Notes: generated by a model not told the origin, from the sequence alone. A stretch of DNA of 39,307 bases from Acidimicrobiia bacterium (GCA_029861625.1 JAOTZB010000006.1:1-39307); one strand, 5' to 3'; positions 20,999 through 31,937 are shown, counted from the first letter of the stretch. Numbers and translations are program-made.

Positions 20999-21141
20999 CA
21001 AGACGGTAACAGGCCGGCTGGCCCCCGGATTGCCACTCCGTGTAACCGAGGGTCACCCACGGTGAGTGGGGTGCTCGGCATTCGGGTCGTGACCGACGGG
21101 TTCCGGGTTGGAAGTGCCCGTACATCGGTCACACTGGCTCG

Positions 21142-22143
21142 ATGGACGCTGTCGTATTGGTCGGAGGTTTCGGAACCCGGCTGGGTCCGCTGACCAGCGA
21201 TACCCCGAAGCAGATGCTGCCGGTCGGTCACGGCACCATGCTCGAGGCGGTCGTCGCCCGACTCGCTCGTCACGATGTCGACAGGGCGGTGCTCTCGCTC
21301 GGCTACAGGCCCGAGGTGTTCGAGACTGCCTACCCCGATAGCGAGCTGTGCGGTGTCGAGCTCGTGTATGCGGTCGATCCCGAGCCGCTCGACACGGCCG
21401 GGGCCATCCGGTTCGCCGCGGCCGCGGTCGGGATCGACGAGACGTTCCTCGCGCTCAACGGCGACGTGATCACGACGCTCGACATCCACGACCAGGTTGC
21501 GTCACACCGGTCGACCGGCGCGATGGGCACGATTCACCTCGTGCCGGTCGACGATCCCTCCCGGTACGGCGTCGTGCCGACCGATGACACCGGACGCGTC
21601 CTCGGGTTCGTCGAGAAACCGCCGCGGGAGACCGCACCGTCGAGGTGGATCAATGCCGGGACGTATGTCCTCGAGCCGGAGGCGCTCGGGTACATCCCCG
21701 ACGGTCGGGCCGTCTCCATCGAGCGCGAGACGTTCCCGGCCATGGTCGAAGACGGCGTGCTCTTCGGCTACCAGGCCGACGTGTACTGGATCGACGCCGG
21801 AACACCCGAGAGCTACCGGCGGGTCAATCTCGACCTGCTCGACGGGCAGTGGGCCGACCCGATCGATGCCATCGCCCACGACGCTCGCGTCGCCGCGAGC
21901 GCGCATGTGCACGGATCGATCATCGCCAGCGGTGCCGAGGTGAGTGACGACGCATCGGTGACGGAGTCGCTGGTGTTGCCCGGTGCCCGTGTGGGCCGCC
22001 ACGCCATCGTCGAGGGATCGATCATCGGGGCCCGTGCGGTCATCGGTGCAGGTGCCACCATCGTCGGAGGCTCGCTCATCGGCCCTGGAGCCGTCGTCGG
22101 CGACGGCGACGTCCACAACGGCGTCACCGTCCCCGAGCGCTAG
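21142..22143 (+). CDS. NDP-sugar pyrophosphorylase-like nucleotidyltransferase with C-terminal hexapeptide repeats
   Basis: MDAVVLVGGFGTRLGPLTSDTPKQMLPVG, FLALNGDVITTLD, left-handed beta-helix repeats at the C-terminus. Confidence 0.9.
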   Translation: MDAVVLVGGFGTRLGPLTSDTPKQMLPVGHGTMLEAVVARLARHDVDRAVLSLGYRPEVFETAYPDSELCGVELVYAVDPEPLDTAGAIRFAAAAVGIDETFLALNGDVITTLDIHDQVASHRSTGAMGTIHLVPVDDPSRYGVVPTDDTGRVLGFVEKPPRETAPSRWINAGTYVLEPEALGYIPDGRAVSIERETFPAMVEDGVLFGYQADVYWIDAGTPESYRRVNLDLLDGQWADPIDAIAHDARVAASAHVHGSIIASGAEVSDDASVTESLVLPGARVGRHAIVEGSIIGARAVIGAGATIVGGSLIGPGAVVGDGDVHNGVTVPER

Positions 22144-22547
22144 AAGGGCGTCGGAGGCGCCGAGCTCGTCTGGGCGGTCGTGCTCTCCATGATGCCGCCG
22201 GCCACGATGGCCGCCGAGCCGATCCACCCGAGGGTGACACCGAACTCGCTGCCGTCGACGAACTGCAGGCCGAAGGTGATCAAGAAGGCGGCGAGACCGA
22301 GTCCGACGATGGCTTGCATCAGCGAGAGCCCGAGAACGGAGCTCGGGAGGCTGACCTGCGGTGCAAAAGCACGGATCGCCGCGATGGTCACGACGCCGCC
22401 GCCGATGACCAGGCAGAACAATCCCTGGAGACCGAAGAAGTCGGTGCTGATACCGCTGGTGTCGGGCCCCCAGTTCACCAACGACGAGATGAAGAGCAAC
22501 CCGCCGCCGGCGAGCAGGGCGATCGCCCCTGGTTTGAGATTCTGCAT
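22140..22547 (-). CDS. Small multi-TM membrane protein of unknown function (paralog A)
   Basis: Four hydrophobic segments; MQNLKPGAIALLAGGGLLF...GISTDFFGLQGLFCLVIGG. Confidence 0.75.
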   Translation of the reverse strand: MQNLKPGAIALLAGGGLLFISSLVNWGPDTSGISTDFFGLQGLFCLVIGGGVVTIAAIRAFAPQVSLPSSVLGLSLMQAIVGLGLAAFLITFGLQFVDGSEFGVTLGWIGSAAIVAGGIMESTTAQTSSAPPTPF

Positions 22548-22561
22548 GGTGGCTCCCTGCC

Positions 22562-22978
22562 TCAGAACGACGTGGGCGCGGCGCTGTCGGAACCGCTACC
22601 ACGTTGGTGGACGATGTTCCCGGCGACCGCGATGGCGGCGCCGAGCCAGCTCACGAAGACCCCGGCGCCGGTGAACTCGGCGAACTGGAAGCCGAATGCG
22701 ACGAGAAACGCAGCGAATGCGAGTACCAGGGTGAGCTGGCTCATGGTGAAGCCCAGCACTTGATCGGGCAGCTTGACCTGGGGCGCGAACGAGAGGACTG
22801 CGCCGTAGCCGGCCAGAGCCAGACCGATCAGCAAGACGAAGACGCCCTGCAGGCCGGCCGAATCGGTGCTGAGGCCCGACTGGGTGAAGCCCAAGATGTC
22901 ACGCCAGGCCAAGAACGTGCCGATGACGGCGAGCACACCTCCCCCGAGCATCATGAGTGGTCCTGGTTTCATTTCCAT
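22562..22978 (-). CDS. Small multi-TM membrane protein of unknown function (paralog B)
   Basis: MEMKPGPLMMLGGGVLA...GLSTDSAGLQGVFVLLIG; clearly homologous to the adjacent gene. Confidence 0.75.
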   Translation of the reverse strand: MEMKPGPLMMLGGGVLAVIGTFLAWRDILGFTQSGLSTDSAGLQGVFVLLIGLALAGYGAVLSFAPQVKLPDQVLGFTMSQLTLVLAFAAFLVAFGFQFAEFTGAGVFVSWLGAAIAVAGNIVHQRGSGSDSAAPTSF

Positions 22979-23084
22979 GCCTCGTGGCCCCCCGTTGGGT
23001 GTGCGTTCTGACCAAAACCTAACCGGTCGACCCCCCTGACACGGCGATCCCTGGCCTCGCTGGTGACGCTGCTAGGTTGCCGCC

Positions 23085-23648
23085 GTGCGTCTCGCGGTGC
23101 TCGCCTCCGGCAGCGGAACCATCCTCGATGCCATCCTCAGCGCCGGCATCACGGTCGAGGTGGCGGTCGTCGACCGGCCATGTCCGGCCGTCGACGTGGC
23201 GGCCCGCCACGGCACCGACGTCGTGCTCGTCGAACGCGAGAGCTTCGGGCCCGATTTCGACCGCGACGAGTACACGATGCGCGTGACCGCTGCCCTCGAG
23301 GGCGCCGGCATCGAGCTGGTCGCCATGGCCGGTTTCGGCACCGTTCTCGGCCAGGCGATCCAGGACGTGTACGGGGGCAGGATCGTGAACACGCACCCGT
23401 CGCTGCTCCCGGCATTCCCCGGCTGGCATGCGGTCGAGGAGGCCGTGGCATACGGCGTCAAGGTCACGGGGTGCACGGTGCACGTCGCGACGCTCGAAGT
23501 CGATGCCGGTCCGATCCTGGCCCAAGAAGCGGTCGTCGTCGAGGCGACCGACACCGTCACCACCCTGCACGAGCGGATCAAGACGGTCGAACGCCGCCTC
23601 TATCCGGCAACCCTCCAGGCGATCCTTCGGCGAGGTTCGGTGACATGA
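23085..23648 (+). CDS. purN: Phosphoribosylglycinamide formyltransferase
   Basis: MRLAVLASGSGTILDAIL, VNTHPSLLPAFPGWHAVEEA, VTGCTVHVATLEVDAGPIL; GTG start. Confidence 0.93.
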   Translation: MRLAVLASGSGTILDAILSAGITVEVAVVDRPCPAVDVAARHGTDVVLVERESFGPDFDRDEYTMRVTAALEGAGIELVAMAGFGTVLGQAIQDVYGGRIVNTHPSLLPAFPGWHAVEEAVAYGVKVTGCTVHVATLEVDAGPILAQEAVVVEATDTVTTLHERIKTVERRLYPATLQAILRRGSVT

Positions 23649-23682
23649 CGACCACATCTCTCTTCCGAGGAGCATCGGCGCC

Positions 23683-25209
23683 ATGACCATCCAGACCAAG
23701 CGGGCGCTGCTGTCCGTTCACGACAAGTCCGGCATCGTCGAGCTGGCGCAGGGCCTGGCCGACCTCGGATGGGAGCTCGTATCGAGCGGCGGGACGGCCG
23801 CGGCAATCGCCGACACCGGTCTCGACGTGGTCGAGGTGGCCGAGCTCACCGGCGCCGCCGAGATGCTGGGCGGCCGGGTCAAGACCCTCCATCCGGTGAT
23901 CCACGGCGGGATCCTGGCCGATCGCTCGAAGCCCGAGCACCTGGCCGAGCTCGACGGTCGCGGCATCGGCCTCATCGACCTGGTCGTCTCGAACCTGTAC
24001 CCCTTCGGCAGTCAGCCGTCGATCGAGATGATCGACATCGGCGGACCGACGATGGTGCGGGCGGCGGCCAAGAACCACGATTCCGTCGGGATCGTCACCA
24101 GCCCGTCCGACTACGCCATCGTGCTCGCCGAGCTGCGGGCCGACGGCATGCTGTCGGCCGCGACGCGGCGCCGTCTCGCCCGGGCGGCATTCGCCCACAC
24201 CGCGGCTTATGACGCCGCGATCGTCTCGTGGTTCGACGACACCGACGAGTCCTCCGACGCCGACGACGCGCTGCCCGACAGCCTCCATCTGAGCCTGGAG
24301 CGGGTTCAGGACCTCCGCTACGGAGAGAACCCCCACCAGGTCGGGGCTCGCTACCGGTTCTCGGCCGGGTCGGGCTGGTGGGACGGCGCGGTCCAACACG
24401 GCGGCAAGGCGCTGTCGTACCTCAACCTCTACGACACCGAGGCTGCATGGCGCCTCGCCTGGAGCATCAGCGACGACCCCACGGTGGCGGTGATCAAACA
24501 CGCGAACCCGTGCGGTCTCGCCGCCAACGCCGATGTCACGACCGCGTACGCGCTGGCCCACGCCGGCGATCCGGTGTCCGCCTTCGGCGGCATCGTTGCG
24601 GTCAATCGACCCGTGCCATTGTCGCTGGCCGAGGCGCTCGCCCCGGTGTTCACCGAGGTCATCGTGGCGCCCGCCTTCGAACCCGACGCGCTGCAGAAGC
24701 TCCTCGAGAAGAAGAACCTCCGCGTCATCGAGGCGGCGACGCCCTCGTCACCGCTGCTCGAGCTCCGTTCGATCGACGGCGGGCTCCTCGTGCAGACTGC
24801 CGACCGGGTGACGTTCGATCGAGCGACCTGCCGCGTCGTCACCGAGCGGGAGCCGACCGATGCCGAATGGGACGATCTCGATTTCGCGTGGCGAACGGCA
24901 GCTCGGGTCACGTCGAACTGCATCGTCATGGTGAAGGACCGCCAGGCAGTCGGCATCGGAGCGGGGCAACAGAATCGCCGTGACGCCGGTCGCATCGCCG
25001 CCGACAAGGCTGACGGCCGCGCCATCGGCGGCGCCTGTGCGAGCGACGCGTTCTTCCCCTTCCGCGACGGTCTCGATGCCGCGGCCGAGGCCGGGTGCAC
25101 CGTGGTCGTCCAACCGGGTGGTTCGATCCGTGACGACGAGGTCATCGCGGCCGCAGATGAAGCCGGCATGGCCATGGTCTTCACCGGCGAGCGCCACTTC
25201 CGCCACTGA
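23683..25209 (+). CDS. purH: Bifunctional AICAR transformylase / IMP cyclohydrolase
   Basis: RALLSVHDKSGIVELAQGL, VKTLHPVIHGGIL, IKHANPCGLA, SDAFFPFRDGLDAAAEAG. Confidence 0.97.
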   Translation: MTIQTKRALLSVHDKSGIVELAQGLADLGWELVSSGGTAAAIADTGLDVVEVAELTGAAEMLGGRVKTLHPVIHGGILADRSKPEHLAELDGRGIGLIDLVVSNLYPFGSQPSIEMIDIGGPTMVRAAAKNHDSVGIVTSPSDYAIVLAELRADGMLSAATRRRLARAAFAHTAAYDAAIVSWFDDTDESSDADDALPDSLHLSLERVQDLRYGENPHQVGARYRFSAGSGWWDGAVQHGGKALSYLNLYDTEAAWRLAWSISDDPTVAVIKHANPCGLAANADVTTAYALAHAGDPVSAFGGIVAVNRPVPLSLAEALAPVFTEVIVAPAFEPDALQKLLEKKNLRVIEAATPSSPLLELRSIDGGLLVQTADRVTFDRATCRVVTEREPTDAEWDDLDFAWRTAARVTSNCIVMVKDRQAVGIGAGQQNRRDAGRIAADKADGRAIGGACASDAFFPFRDGLDAAAEAGCTVVVQPGGSIRDDEVIAAADEAGMAMVFTGERHFRH

Positions 25210-25284
25210 GCGCGGGGAGCCGGAGCGTCACGCCGGAGGCAGTGCGTCGATCGTCTGCCGACGGTTCTGCGCGAGGATGGCGCC

Positions 25285-26142
25285 ATGACTGCGATCACGC
25301 TCGATGGCGAGCTCCTTGCCCGCGAGATCAAGGACGATCTGCGGGGTCGCATCGACGCGCTCGGGGCGCGGGGCGTGACCCCGGGCCTCGGCACCGTGCT
25401 CGTCGGCGACGACGGCCCGTCGGCGAACTACGTGGCGATGAAACACCGTGACTGCGAGGAGCTCGGGATGGTGTCGCGCCAGGTCGACCTGCCTGCGACC
25501 ACCCCCCAGGCCGCGATCGACGAGGTCGTCGACGATCTCAACGCCGATCCCGGCGTGCACGCCTACATCATCCAGTATCCGTTCCCGACCGGGCTCGACT
25601 ACGAATCGGCGCTGCTGCGCGTCGACCCCGACAAGGACGCCGACGGGCTCCATCCGGTGAACCTGGGCAAGCTCGTCCAGGGCATCGAAGCCCCGCTCGC
25701 CTGTACGCCGGCAGGCATCCAGCTGCTCCTCGACCGATTCGACGTGCCGATCGCCGGTCAGCACGTGGTGATCGTGGGTCGCGGCCTCACCATCGGCCGA
25801 CCCCTCGCCAACCTCTTGACGCTCAAGCGGCCGCTCGCGAACGCCGCCGTCAGTGTGGTGCACACCGGCGTCGCGAACATCGCGTCCTTCACCTGGCAGG
25901 CCGACATCTTGATCGCCGCGGCGGGCTCGCCCGGCCTCGTCACCGCCGACATGGTGAAGCCCGGTGCTGCGGTGATCGCCGCCGGCGTGTCGTTCGAGGG
26001 CAAGAAGCTCGTCTCCGACGTCGCCGATGAAGTCGCCGAGGTCGCCGGCTGGCTCTCGCCGCGCATCGGTGGAGTCGGACCGATGACGAGGGCCATGTTG
26101 TTGTCGAACACGGTCGCGGCCGCCGAACGCACGCTCGTCTGA
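25285..26142 (+). CDS. folD: Methylenetetrahydrofolate dehydrogenase / methenyltetrahydrofolate cyclohydrolase
   Basis: PGLGTVLVGDDGPSANYVAMK, HVVIVGRGLTIGRPLANLL, ISAAGSPG-like segment, GGVGPMTRAML. Confidence 0.96.
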   Translation: MTAITLDGELLAREIKDDLRGRIDALGARGVTPGLGTVLVGDDGPSANYVAMKHRDCEELGMVSRQVDLPATTPQAAIDEVVDDLNADPGVHAYIIQYPFPTGLDYESALLRVDPDKDADGLHPVNLGKLVQGIEAPLACTPAGIQLLLDRFDVPIAGQHVVIVGRGLTIGRPLANLLTLKRPLANAAVSVVHTGVANIASFTWQADILIAAAGSPGLVTADMVKPGAAVIAAGVSFEGKKLVSDVADEVAEVAGWLSPRIGGVGPMTRAMLLSNTVAAAERTLV

Positions 26143-26171
26143 TCGGCGATCAGACTGCGTATCCTCACGCG

Positions 26172-27038
26172 ATGAATTCGGTCGCCGAGGCGCTTCGTGA
26201 CGGGCAGACGCTGTCCTTCGAGTTCTTCCCGCCCAAGACCGACGAGGCCCAGCGGGCGCTGCACTCGATCATCGGCGAGCTGATGGTGGCCGAACCGAGC
26301 TTCGTCTCGGTCACGTGCGGCGCCGGAGGTCAGGGTCACGATCGCACTCGCGACATCGTCGTCGAGATCGCGGCCGAGCGGCCCATCCCGGCCGTCGCCC
26401 ATCTCACGTGCGTGGGCCACACACGGGCCCAGATCGAGGCGCTGCTCGACGACTACGTCGGCAACGGTGTCACCGACGTGTTGGCGCTCGCAGGGGACTG
26501 GCCCGCCGATGGCTCCACACCGACCGGCGACTTCCGGTTCGCGTCCGAGCTCGTCGAGCTGATCCGCGCCCGCGGCGACCTGTCGATCGGCGTCGCCGCC
26601 CACCCCGAGGTACACCCGCGATCGGCTAGCCGCAGCGACGATCGGCGCCATCTCGCCGACAAGCTCGCGGCCGCCGACTACGCGATCACACAGTTCTTCT
26701 TCGATCCGACGCTGTACTTCGAGCTCGTCGAAGAGCTGGCTGCGCTGGGCGTCGAGAAGCCGATCATCCCCGGCGTGTTCCCGGTCACCAAGCCCGCGGT
26801 CGTGAAACGATTCGCCGATCTCAACGGCACGCACACACCGGCCGAGCTCTGGGCGCGCCTCGAGGCCGCATCCGACGCCGATCGGGAGACAATCGCGATC
26901 GACGCGGCGGTGGAACTGGCCCAGGCGTTGCTCGATGGCGGTGCCCCCGGCGTGCACCTGTACACCATGAACCGGTCAGCCACGGCGCTCGCCATCGCCG
27001 AACGGCTCGGGTCGGCCCGAGGTCACTCGCCCCGGTAG
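26172..27038 (+). CDS. metF: Methylenetetrahydrofolate reductase
   Basis: [52 protein letters not shown]. Confidence 0.93.
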   Translation: MNSVAEALRDGQTLSFEFFPPKTDEAQRALHSIIGELMVAEPSFVSVTCGAGGQGHDRTRDIVVEIAAERPIPAVAHLTCVGHTRAQIEALLDDYVGNGVTDVLALAGDWPADGSTPTGDFRFASELVELIRARGDLSIGVAAHPEVHPRSASRSDDRRHLADKLAAADYAITQFFFDPTLYFELVEELAALGVEKPIIPGVFPVTKPAVVKRFADLNGTHTPAELWARLEAASDADRETIAIDAAVELAQALLDGGAPGVHLYTMNRSATALAIAERLGSARGHSPR

Positions 27039-27049
27039 GCTCCGGCCCC

Positions 27050-28246
27050 ATGGCTGACAAGATCACGATCAACGACGACTCGACGCTCAACGTGTCGGAC
27101 AACCCCATCATCCCCTTCATCGAGGGCGATGGAACGGGCGTCGACATCTGGCCAGCCGCCAAGCTCGTGCTCGACGCCGCGGCGGGGAAGTACGGCAAGA
27201 CCATCGAGTGGATCGAGGTGCTCGCGGGCGAGAAAGCGTTCGATGCCACCGGCGACTGGCTGCCCCAGGAGACCGTCGACACGTTCCAGGAGTACCTCAT
27301 CGGCATCAAGGGCCCGCTCACCACGCCCATCGGTGGAGGCTTCCGGAGCCTCAACGTCGCGCTGCGCCAGCTCCTCGACCTGTACGTCTGCCTGCGCCCG
27401 GTCCGCTGGTTCACCGGTGTGCCGTCTCCCGTCAAGCATCCCGAGCTGGTCGACATGGTGATCTTCCGGGAGAACACCGAGGACATCTACGCCGGCATCG
27501 AGGCCGAGGCCGGCAGCGACGAGGCCGATCGGCTCCGTGCGGCGATCCACGACATCTTCGGGCGCGACATCCGGGCCGACTCGGGCATCGGCATCAAGCC
27601 GGTGTCGAAGACCGGCTCGCAGCGGCTGCAACGAGCAGCCCTCAACTACGCGGTGAAGAAGAATCGCAGCCGGGTCCACTGGGTGCACAAGGGCAACATC
27701 ATGAAGTTCACCGAGGGCGCGTTCATGAACTGGGGCTACGAGCTCGTGCGCGAGGAGTTCAGTGATGTCGCCGTCGGGTGGGACGACTGCGGCGGCGACC
27801 CCGGTGACAAGATCCTGGTCCAGGACGCCATCGCCGACATCGCGCTACAGCAGGTCCTCACCCGCCCGGCCGAGTTCGATGTGATCGCGACCATGAACCT
27901 CAACGGCGACTACATCTCCGACGCTCTCGCCGCCCAGGTGGGCGGTATCGGCATCGCCCCCGGCGCCAACGTCAACTACGTGACCGGTCACGGCATCTTC
28001 GAGGCTACCCACGGCACGGCCCCGAAGTATGCCGGTCAGGACAAGGTCAACCCGTCGTCGGTGCTGCTGTCGGGCGTGTTGATGTTCGAACATCTCGGCT
28101 GGCAGGACGCCGCCGACGACATCATCCGAGCCGTCGAGCAGACCATCGGCGAGAAGATCGTCACCTACGACTTCGCCCGGCTCATGGACGGTGCAACCGA
28201 GGTGGCATGTTCGGCCTTCGGCGAAGCGATCGTCGAACGCCTCTAG
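27050..28246 (+). CDS. icd: Isocitrate dehydrogenase (predicted NADP-dependent, E. coli type)
   Basis: [62 protein letters not shown] (Lys-Tyr typical of NADP use). Confidence 0.95.
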   Translation: MADKITINDDSTLNVSDNPIIPFIEGDGTGVDIWPAAKLVLDAAAGKYGKTIEWIEVLAGEKAFDATGDWLPQETVDTFQEYLIGIKGPLTTPIGGGFRSLNVALRQLLDLYVCLRPVRWFTGVPSPVKHPELVDMVIFRENTEDIYAGIEAEAGSDEADRLRAAIHDIFGRDIRADSGIGIKPVSKTGSQRLQRAALNYAVKKNRSRVHWVHKGNIMKFTEGAFMNWGYELVREEFSDVAVGWDDCGGDPGDKILVQDAIADIALQQVLTRPAEFDVIATMNLNGDYISDALAAQVGGIGIAPGANVNYVTGHGIFEATHGTAPKYAGQDKVNPSSVLLSGVLMFEHLGWQDAADDIIRAVEQTIGEKIVTYDFARLMDGATEVACSAFGEAIVERL

Positions 28247-28277
28247 ACCCGCCGCCTTCGACCCAGGAGGTCATGAA

Positions 28278-29267
28278 ATGAGCAAGGCACCCGTACGTGT
28301 CGTCGTCACCGGCGCCGCCGGCCAGATCGGCTACGCACTGCTGTTCCGGATCGCCAGCGGACAGCTGCTCGGCGACGACCAGCCCGTCATCCTGCAGATG
28401 CTCGAGATCGCACCGGCCCTCGGCGCGCTCGACGGTGTCCACATGGAGCTCGAGGACTGCGCGTTCCCGCTGCTCGCCGGCGTGGTCAAGACCGACGATC
28501 CCGATGTTGCATTCGCCGACACCGACTACGCGCTGTTGGTCGGCGCCATGCCCCGCAAGGCCGGGATGGAGCGTGCCGACCTCCTCGAGGCCAACGGCGG
28601 CATCTTCGGCCCCCAGGGCAAGGCGATCAACGAGAACGCGAGCCGCAGCGTGAAGGTGCTCGTGGTCGGCAACCCGGCCAACACGAATGCGCTCATCGCG
28701 CAGTCGGCCGCTCCCGACCTCGATCCCGGCCAGTTCACCGCGATGACCCGGCTCGATCACAACCGGGCCATCGCCCAGCTCGCCGGCAAGCTCGATGCGA
28801 CGGTGAACGATGTGAAGAAGATGACCATCTGGGGGAACCACTCGGCCACGCAGTACCCCGACATCTTCCACGCCGAGGTCGGCGGTCGGAACGCGGCTGC
28901 CGCGGTCGACGACCAGGCGTGGCTCGAGAACGACTTCATCCCCACGGTCCAGAAGCGCGGTGCAGCGATCATCGAGGCCAGGGGCGCCTCGTCGGCGGCG
29001 TCGGCTGCCAATGCCGCCATCGATCACATGCGCGATTGGGCGCTGGGAAGTGCAGCTGACGACTGGGTGAGCATGGCCGTGCCGTCCGACGGCAGCTACG
29101 ACCTCCCGGAGGGAATCATCTCGTCGTTCCCGTGCACCACCGCCGGAGGCGCCTACACCATCGTGCAGGGTCTCGACATCGACGACTTCAGCCGATCGAA
29201 GATCGACGCGTCGGCGGGAGAGCTCGTCGGCGAGCGCGACACCGTCTCGGGGCTCGGGCTCATCTGA
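28278..29267 (+). CDS. mdh: Malate dehydrogenase
   Basis: [60 protein letters not shown]. Confidence 0.97.
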   Translation: MSKAPVRVVVTGAAGQIGYALLFRIASGQLLGDDQPVILQMLEIAPALGALDGVHMELEDCAFPLLAGVVKTDDPDVAFADTDYALLVGAMPRKAGMERADLLEANGGIFGPQGKAINENASRSVKVLVVGNPANTNALIAQSAAPDLDPGQFTAMTRLDHNRAIAQLAGKLDATVNDVKKMTIWGNHSATQYPDIFHAEVGGRNAAAAVDDQAWLENDFIPTVQKRGAAIIEARGASSAASAANAAIDHMRDWALGSAADDWVSMAVPSDGSYDLPEGIISSFPCTTAGGAYTIVQGLDIDDFSRSKIDASAGELVGERDTVSGLGLI

Positions 29268-30669
29268 CCGACCAGGCATCGAGTGCCTCTCGCACCAGCG
29301 CAACAGCACGTTGGGCGATGCCGTCGGTGGTGCGCTGGCTCAGGAACGCCATGCGGACGACGAATCGGTCCTGCACCGTGGTGCTCGAGACGTGGACCTC
29401 GCGTGAGTCGTTCAAGAAGTCGAGGATGTGTTGGGAGGCGGCATCGCCGGCGGACGCCCGGAACGTGACGATCGACAGGTCGGGAGGCGCCGTCAGCTCG
29501 ACACCCGGTATCCGTCCGAGCACGTCGGCGGCGTCCCGAGCCAGATCGAGCATCCGGTCGAGCTCGTCGCGGAAGACCGCGACGCCGTGCAGTTGGAGCG
29601 GAAGCCAGACGGCCAGGCCGCGGAACGGTCGCGTGAGCTCGGGGCCGAGGGCGAAGTAGTGAGGGAGCTCGTTGCTATCGGGCACGTCCTGCATGTAGGA
29701 GCCCCGTCCCTCGTGCGACTCGGTCAGTGCCTGCTCGTCGCGTACGAGGAGGGCGCCGATGCCCCAGGGGAGAAACAGCGACTTGTGCGGGTCGATGGTG
29801 ATCGAATCCGCCAGCTCGATGCCCTCGAGCAGGGCGCGGCCGCGGTCGGTGAGCTGGAAGAATCCTCCGTACGCGGCGTCGACGTGGAACCACGCCCCCG
29901 CGGCTCGGGCGATGAGCGCACATTCGTGCAGTGGGTCGACCGTTCCCGTGTCGGTGGTGCCAGCGGTGGCCACGATCATCATCGGTCGCAGACCGCTCGC
30001 TCGGTCCTCCTCGATCGCATCCCGGAGGGCAACAGGGTCGAGGCGCAGCTCGGAGTCGGCACGGATCGGTCTGATCCGATCGCGGCGGATGCCGGCGATT
30101 CGGGCTGCCTTGGTCACCGAGTGATGCGCGCGCTCCGACGTGTACACGACGCCGTGGTCGAAGTGCTCGCCGAGGCGGGATCGCGCTGCGACCGTGGCCG
30201 TCAGGTTGGCGACCGACCCACCGGACAGGAGCACGCCGGCCGCTCCGGCCGGCAGGCCGTACAAGGAGATGAACCAGTCGATGACGCTCTGCTCGATGGC
30301 CACGGCGCCGGGGCTGGCGTGGGGGGCGCCGCTGTAGCGGTTCGTGACGGCCCCCAGGAACGTGCCGAGCGCCGACGTGTACAACGCGCCGCTCGGGACA
30401 TAGGACAAGAAGCGTCCGGAGGCGGTGTCGAATCCGGTGGCGATCGCCTGGTCGAGACGGCGCAGCACGTCGTCGAGATCGGCTCCGTGCGCCGGTGGCA
30501 TGGCCAGCAGGTCCTCGATGAGGCCGGGATCGTGGCCGGCCGACGAGGCCGCGGCCGACGTGCGTTCGCCGAGGAACCGGTCGGCATAGGCGAGGACGTC
30601 GGCGCCGAGCCCTGCGATCACGTCACCGCTCGGTTCCAGGGGGAGTGGAGCTCGCTCCGACCGGCTCAC
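29260..30669 (-). CDS. PLP-dependent group II decarboxylase (second in window)
   Basis: [54 protein letters not shown] start overlapping upstream stop (GTGA). Confidence 0.88.
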   Translation of the reverse strand: MSRSERAPLPLEPSGDVIAGLGADVLAYADRFLGERTSAAASSAGHDPGLIEDLLAMPPAHGADLDDVLRRLDQAIATGFDTASGRFLSYVPSGALYTSALGTFLGAVTNRYSGAPHASPGAVAIEQSVIDWFISLYGLPAGAAGVLLSGGSVANLTATVAARSRLGEHFDHGVVYTSERAHHSVTKAARIAGIRRDRIRPIRADSELRLDPVALRDAIEEDRASGLRPMMIVATAGTTDTGTVDPLHECALIARAAGAWFHVDAAYGGFFQLTDRGRALLEGIELADSITIDPHKSLFLPWGIGALLVRDEQALTESHEGRGSYMQDVPDSNELPHYFALGPELTRPFRGLAVWLPLQLHGVAVFRDELDRMLDLARDAADVLGRIPGVELTAPPDLSIVTFRASAGDAASQHILDFLNDSREVHVSSTTVQDRFVVRMAFLSQRTTDGIAQRAVALVREALDAWSVR

Positions 30670-31565
30670 GCGCGGAAGTCCTCGAGGTCCTCGACGGTCT
30701 TGGGCCAGTCGTCCTTCAACAGGCGTGACAGCGAGCGGTCCGCGAGCACCTTGCCGTCGTTCTGGCAGGTCGGGCAGTAGTTGACCTCGTTCTCGGCGTA
30801 CCGGATGCGCTGCACCTCGGTGCCGCAGACCGCGCAGGGCTCGCGGTACTTGCCGTGCACGACCATGTCGGGCCGGAACGCCGTGACCTTCTCGGGCCAG
30901 CCGTCGCCGACCTCCTCGCGGAAGCGGTCGAGCCACATCCGAAGGGTGGTCTGTGTGGACTCGTAGAGCGCGGTGAGCTCGTCGGGGTCGAGCTGCGCGG
31001 TGCGCCGCACCGGCGACAGCCGAGCGTGCAGGAGGATCTCGTCGGAGTAGGCGTTGCCGATCCCGCTGAAGATGGTGGGGTCGGTGAGCGCACGCTTCAG
31101 TGTGCGATTTCGGGATGTGAGCCTGGCGACGAACGTGTCGCGATCGATCTCGAGCGGCTCTGCACCCTGCCGGTCGTGCTCGGCGAGCATCTCGTCCTCA
31201 CCGGCGTGCAGCCACATCGACGCCCGCTTCTTCTTCGACGCCTCGACCAACAGCAAGGTCCCGGTCGGCACCCGGAGCGCGGCGAGGCCGACCTTGCCCG
31301 GGATCTTCGCGCCGACGTCGGCCCAGCGGAGCCGACCGCCGACCATCAGGTGGATGACGAGGAACAGCTCGTCCTCGAGCTCGAACACGATGCGCTTCCC
31401 GAGCCGGCGCAGGCCGGTGACGGTCCTGCCCTGGGCCGCGGCCAGTGGTGGGTCGTAGGTCTTCAGCACCGAGATGCCGCGGACGTCGATCGCCTCGACC
31501 GGCTGCCCGAGGACGCGTCGCTCCAACGCTTCGACGTAGACAACGACGTCGGGAAGCTCGGGCAT
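30666..31565 (-). CDS. Fpg/Nei family DNA glycosylase
   Basis: MPELPDVVVYVEALERRVLG, RLGKRIVFELED, FSGIGNAYSDEILLHARLSP (H2TH), zinc finger CAVC...CPTC. Confidence 0.9.
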   Translation of the reverse strand: MPELPDVVVYVEALERRVLGQPVEAIDVRGISVLKTYDPPLAAAQGRTVTGLRRLGKRIVFELEDELFLVIHLMVGGRLRWADVGAKIPGKVGLAALRVPTGTLLLVEASKKKRASMWLHAGEDEMLAEHDRQGAEPLEIDRDTFVARLTSRNRTLKRALTDPTIFSGIGNAYSDEILLHARLSPVRRTAQLDPDELTALYESTQTTLRMWLDRFREEVGDGWPEKVTAFRPDMVVHGKYREPCAVCGTEVQRIRYAENEVNYCPTCQNDGKVLADRSLSRLLKDDWPKTVEDLEDFRA

Positions 31566-31930
31566 CAGGTGCCGGTCGTGACGCTCGACATGGCCCGGTC
31601 GAGCGCAGCGAGGGTCTCGCGGTGGGCGACGAGCACACGGGCATCACCGCCGACGCCGACGCGTCCCAACAGCACGGCCTCCGATGGCGCGAGCTCCCCG
31701 GATCGGATCTCGCGTGCAGTGGCGACGGTCTGGCGGAACCGAACCGTTGCGTCGGCTGCGTCTCCGACGGTGACCGTCGACCCGTCGGGGCCGACTCGAA
31801 TCAGGTACCGGAACGGTTCGGCCCCCCCGGTGAGCTCGTGCACGATCACCAGCGGCTGGCCGTGTACCCCGGCGGCCCGGACGGCGTCATCGAGCCGGCG
31901 AACCCACTCCTCGGTCGGGAAGTCGTCCAT
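31565..31930 (-). CDS. SCP2 sterol-binding-domain-like small protein
   Basis: FRYLIRVGPDGSTVTVGDAADATVRFRQTVATAREIRSGELAPSEAVLLGRVGVGGD resembles SCP2 domains; overlaps fpg-like start. Confidence 0.6.
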   Translation of the reverse strand: MDDFPTEEWVRRLDDAVRAAGVHGQPLVIVHELTGGAEPFRYLIRVGPDGSTVTVGDAADATVRFRQTVATAREIRSGELAPSEAVLLGRVGVGGDARVLVAHRETLAALDRAMSSVTTGT

Positions 31931-31937
31931 GGCGGGA

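Noticed and set aside
20520-21065. Plus-strand ORF encoding Gly-Ser/Gly-Val repeats ([13 protein letters not shown])
   Set aside because: It is the complementary reading of the Pro/Glu linker repeat in the OmpA-family gene; the minus-strand frame has the TM and OmpA motif.
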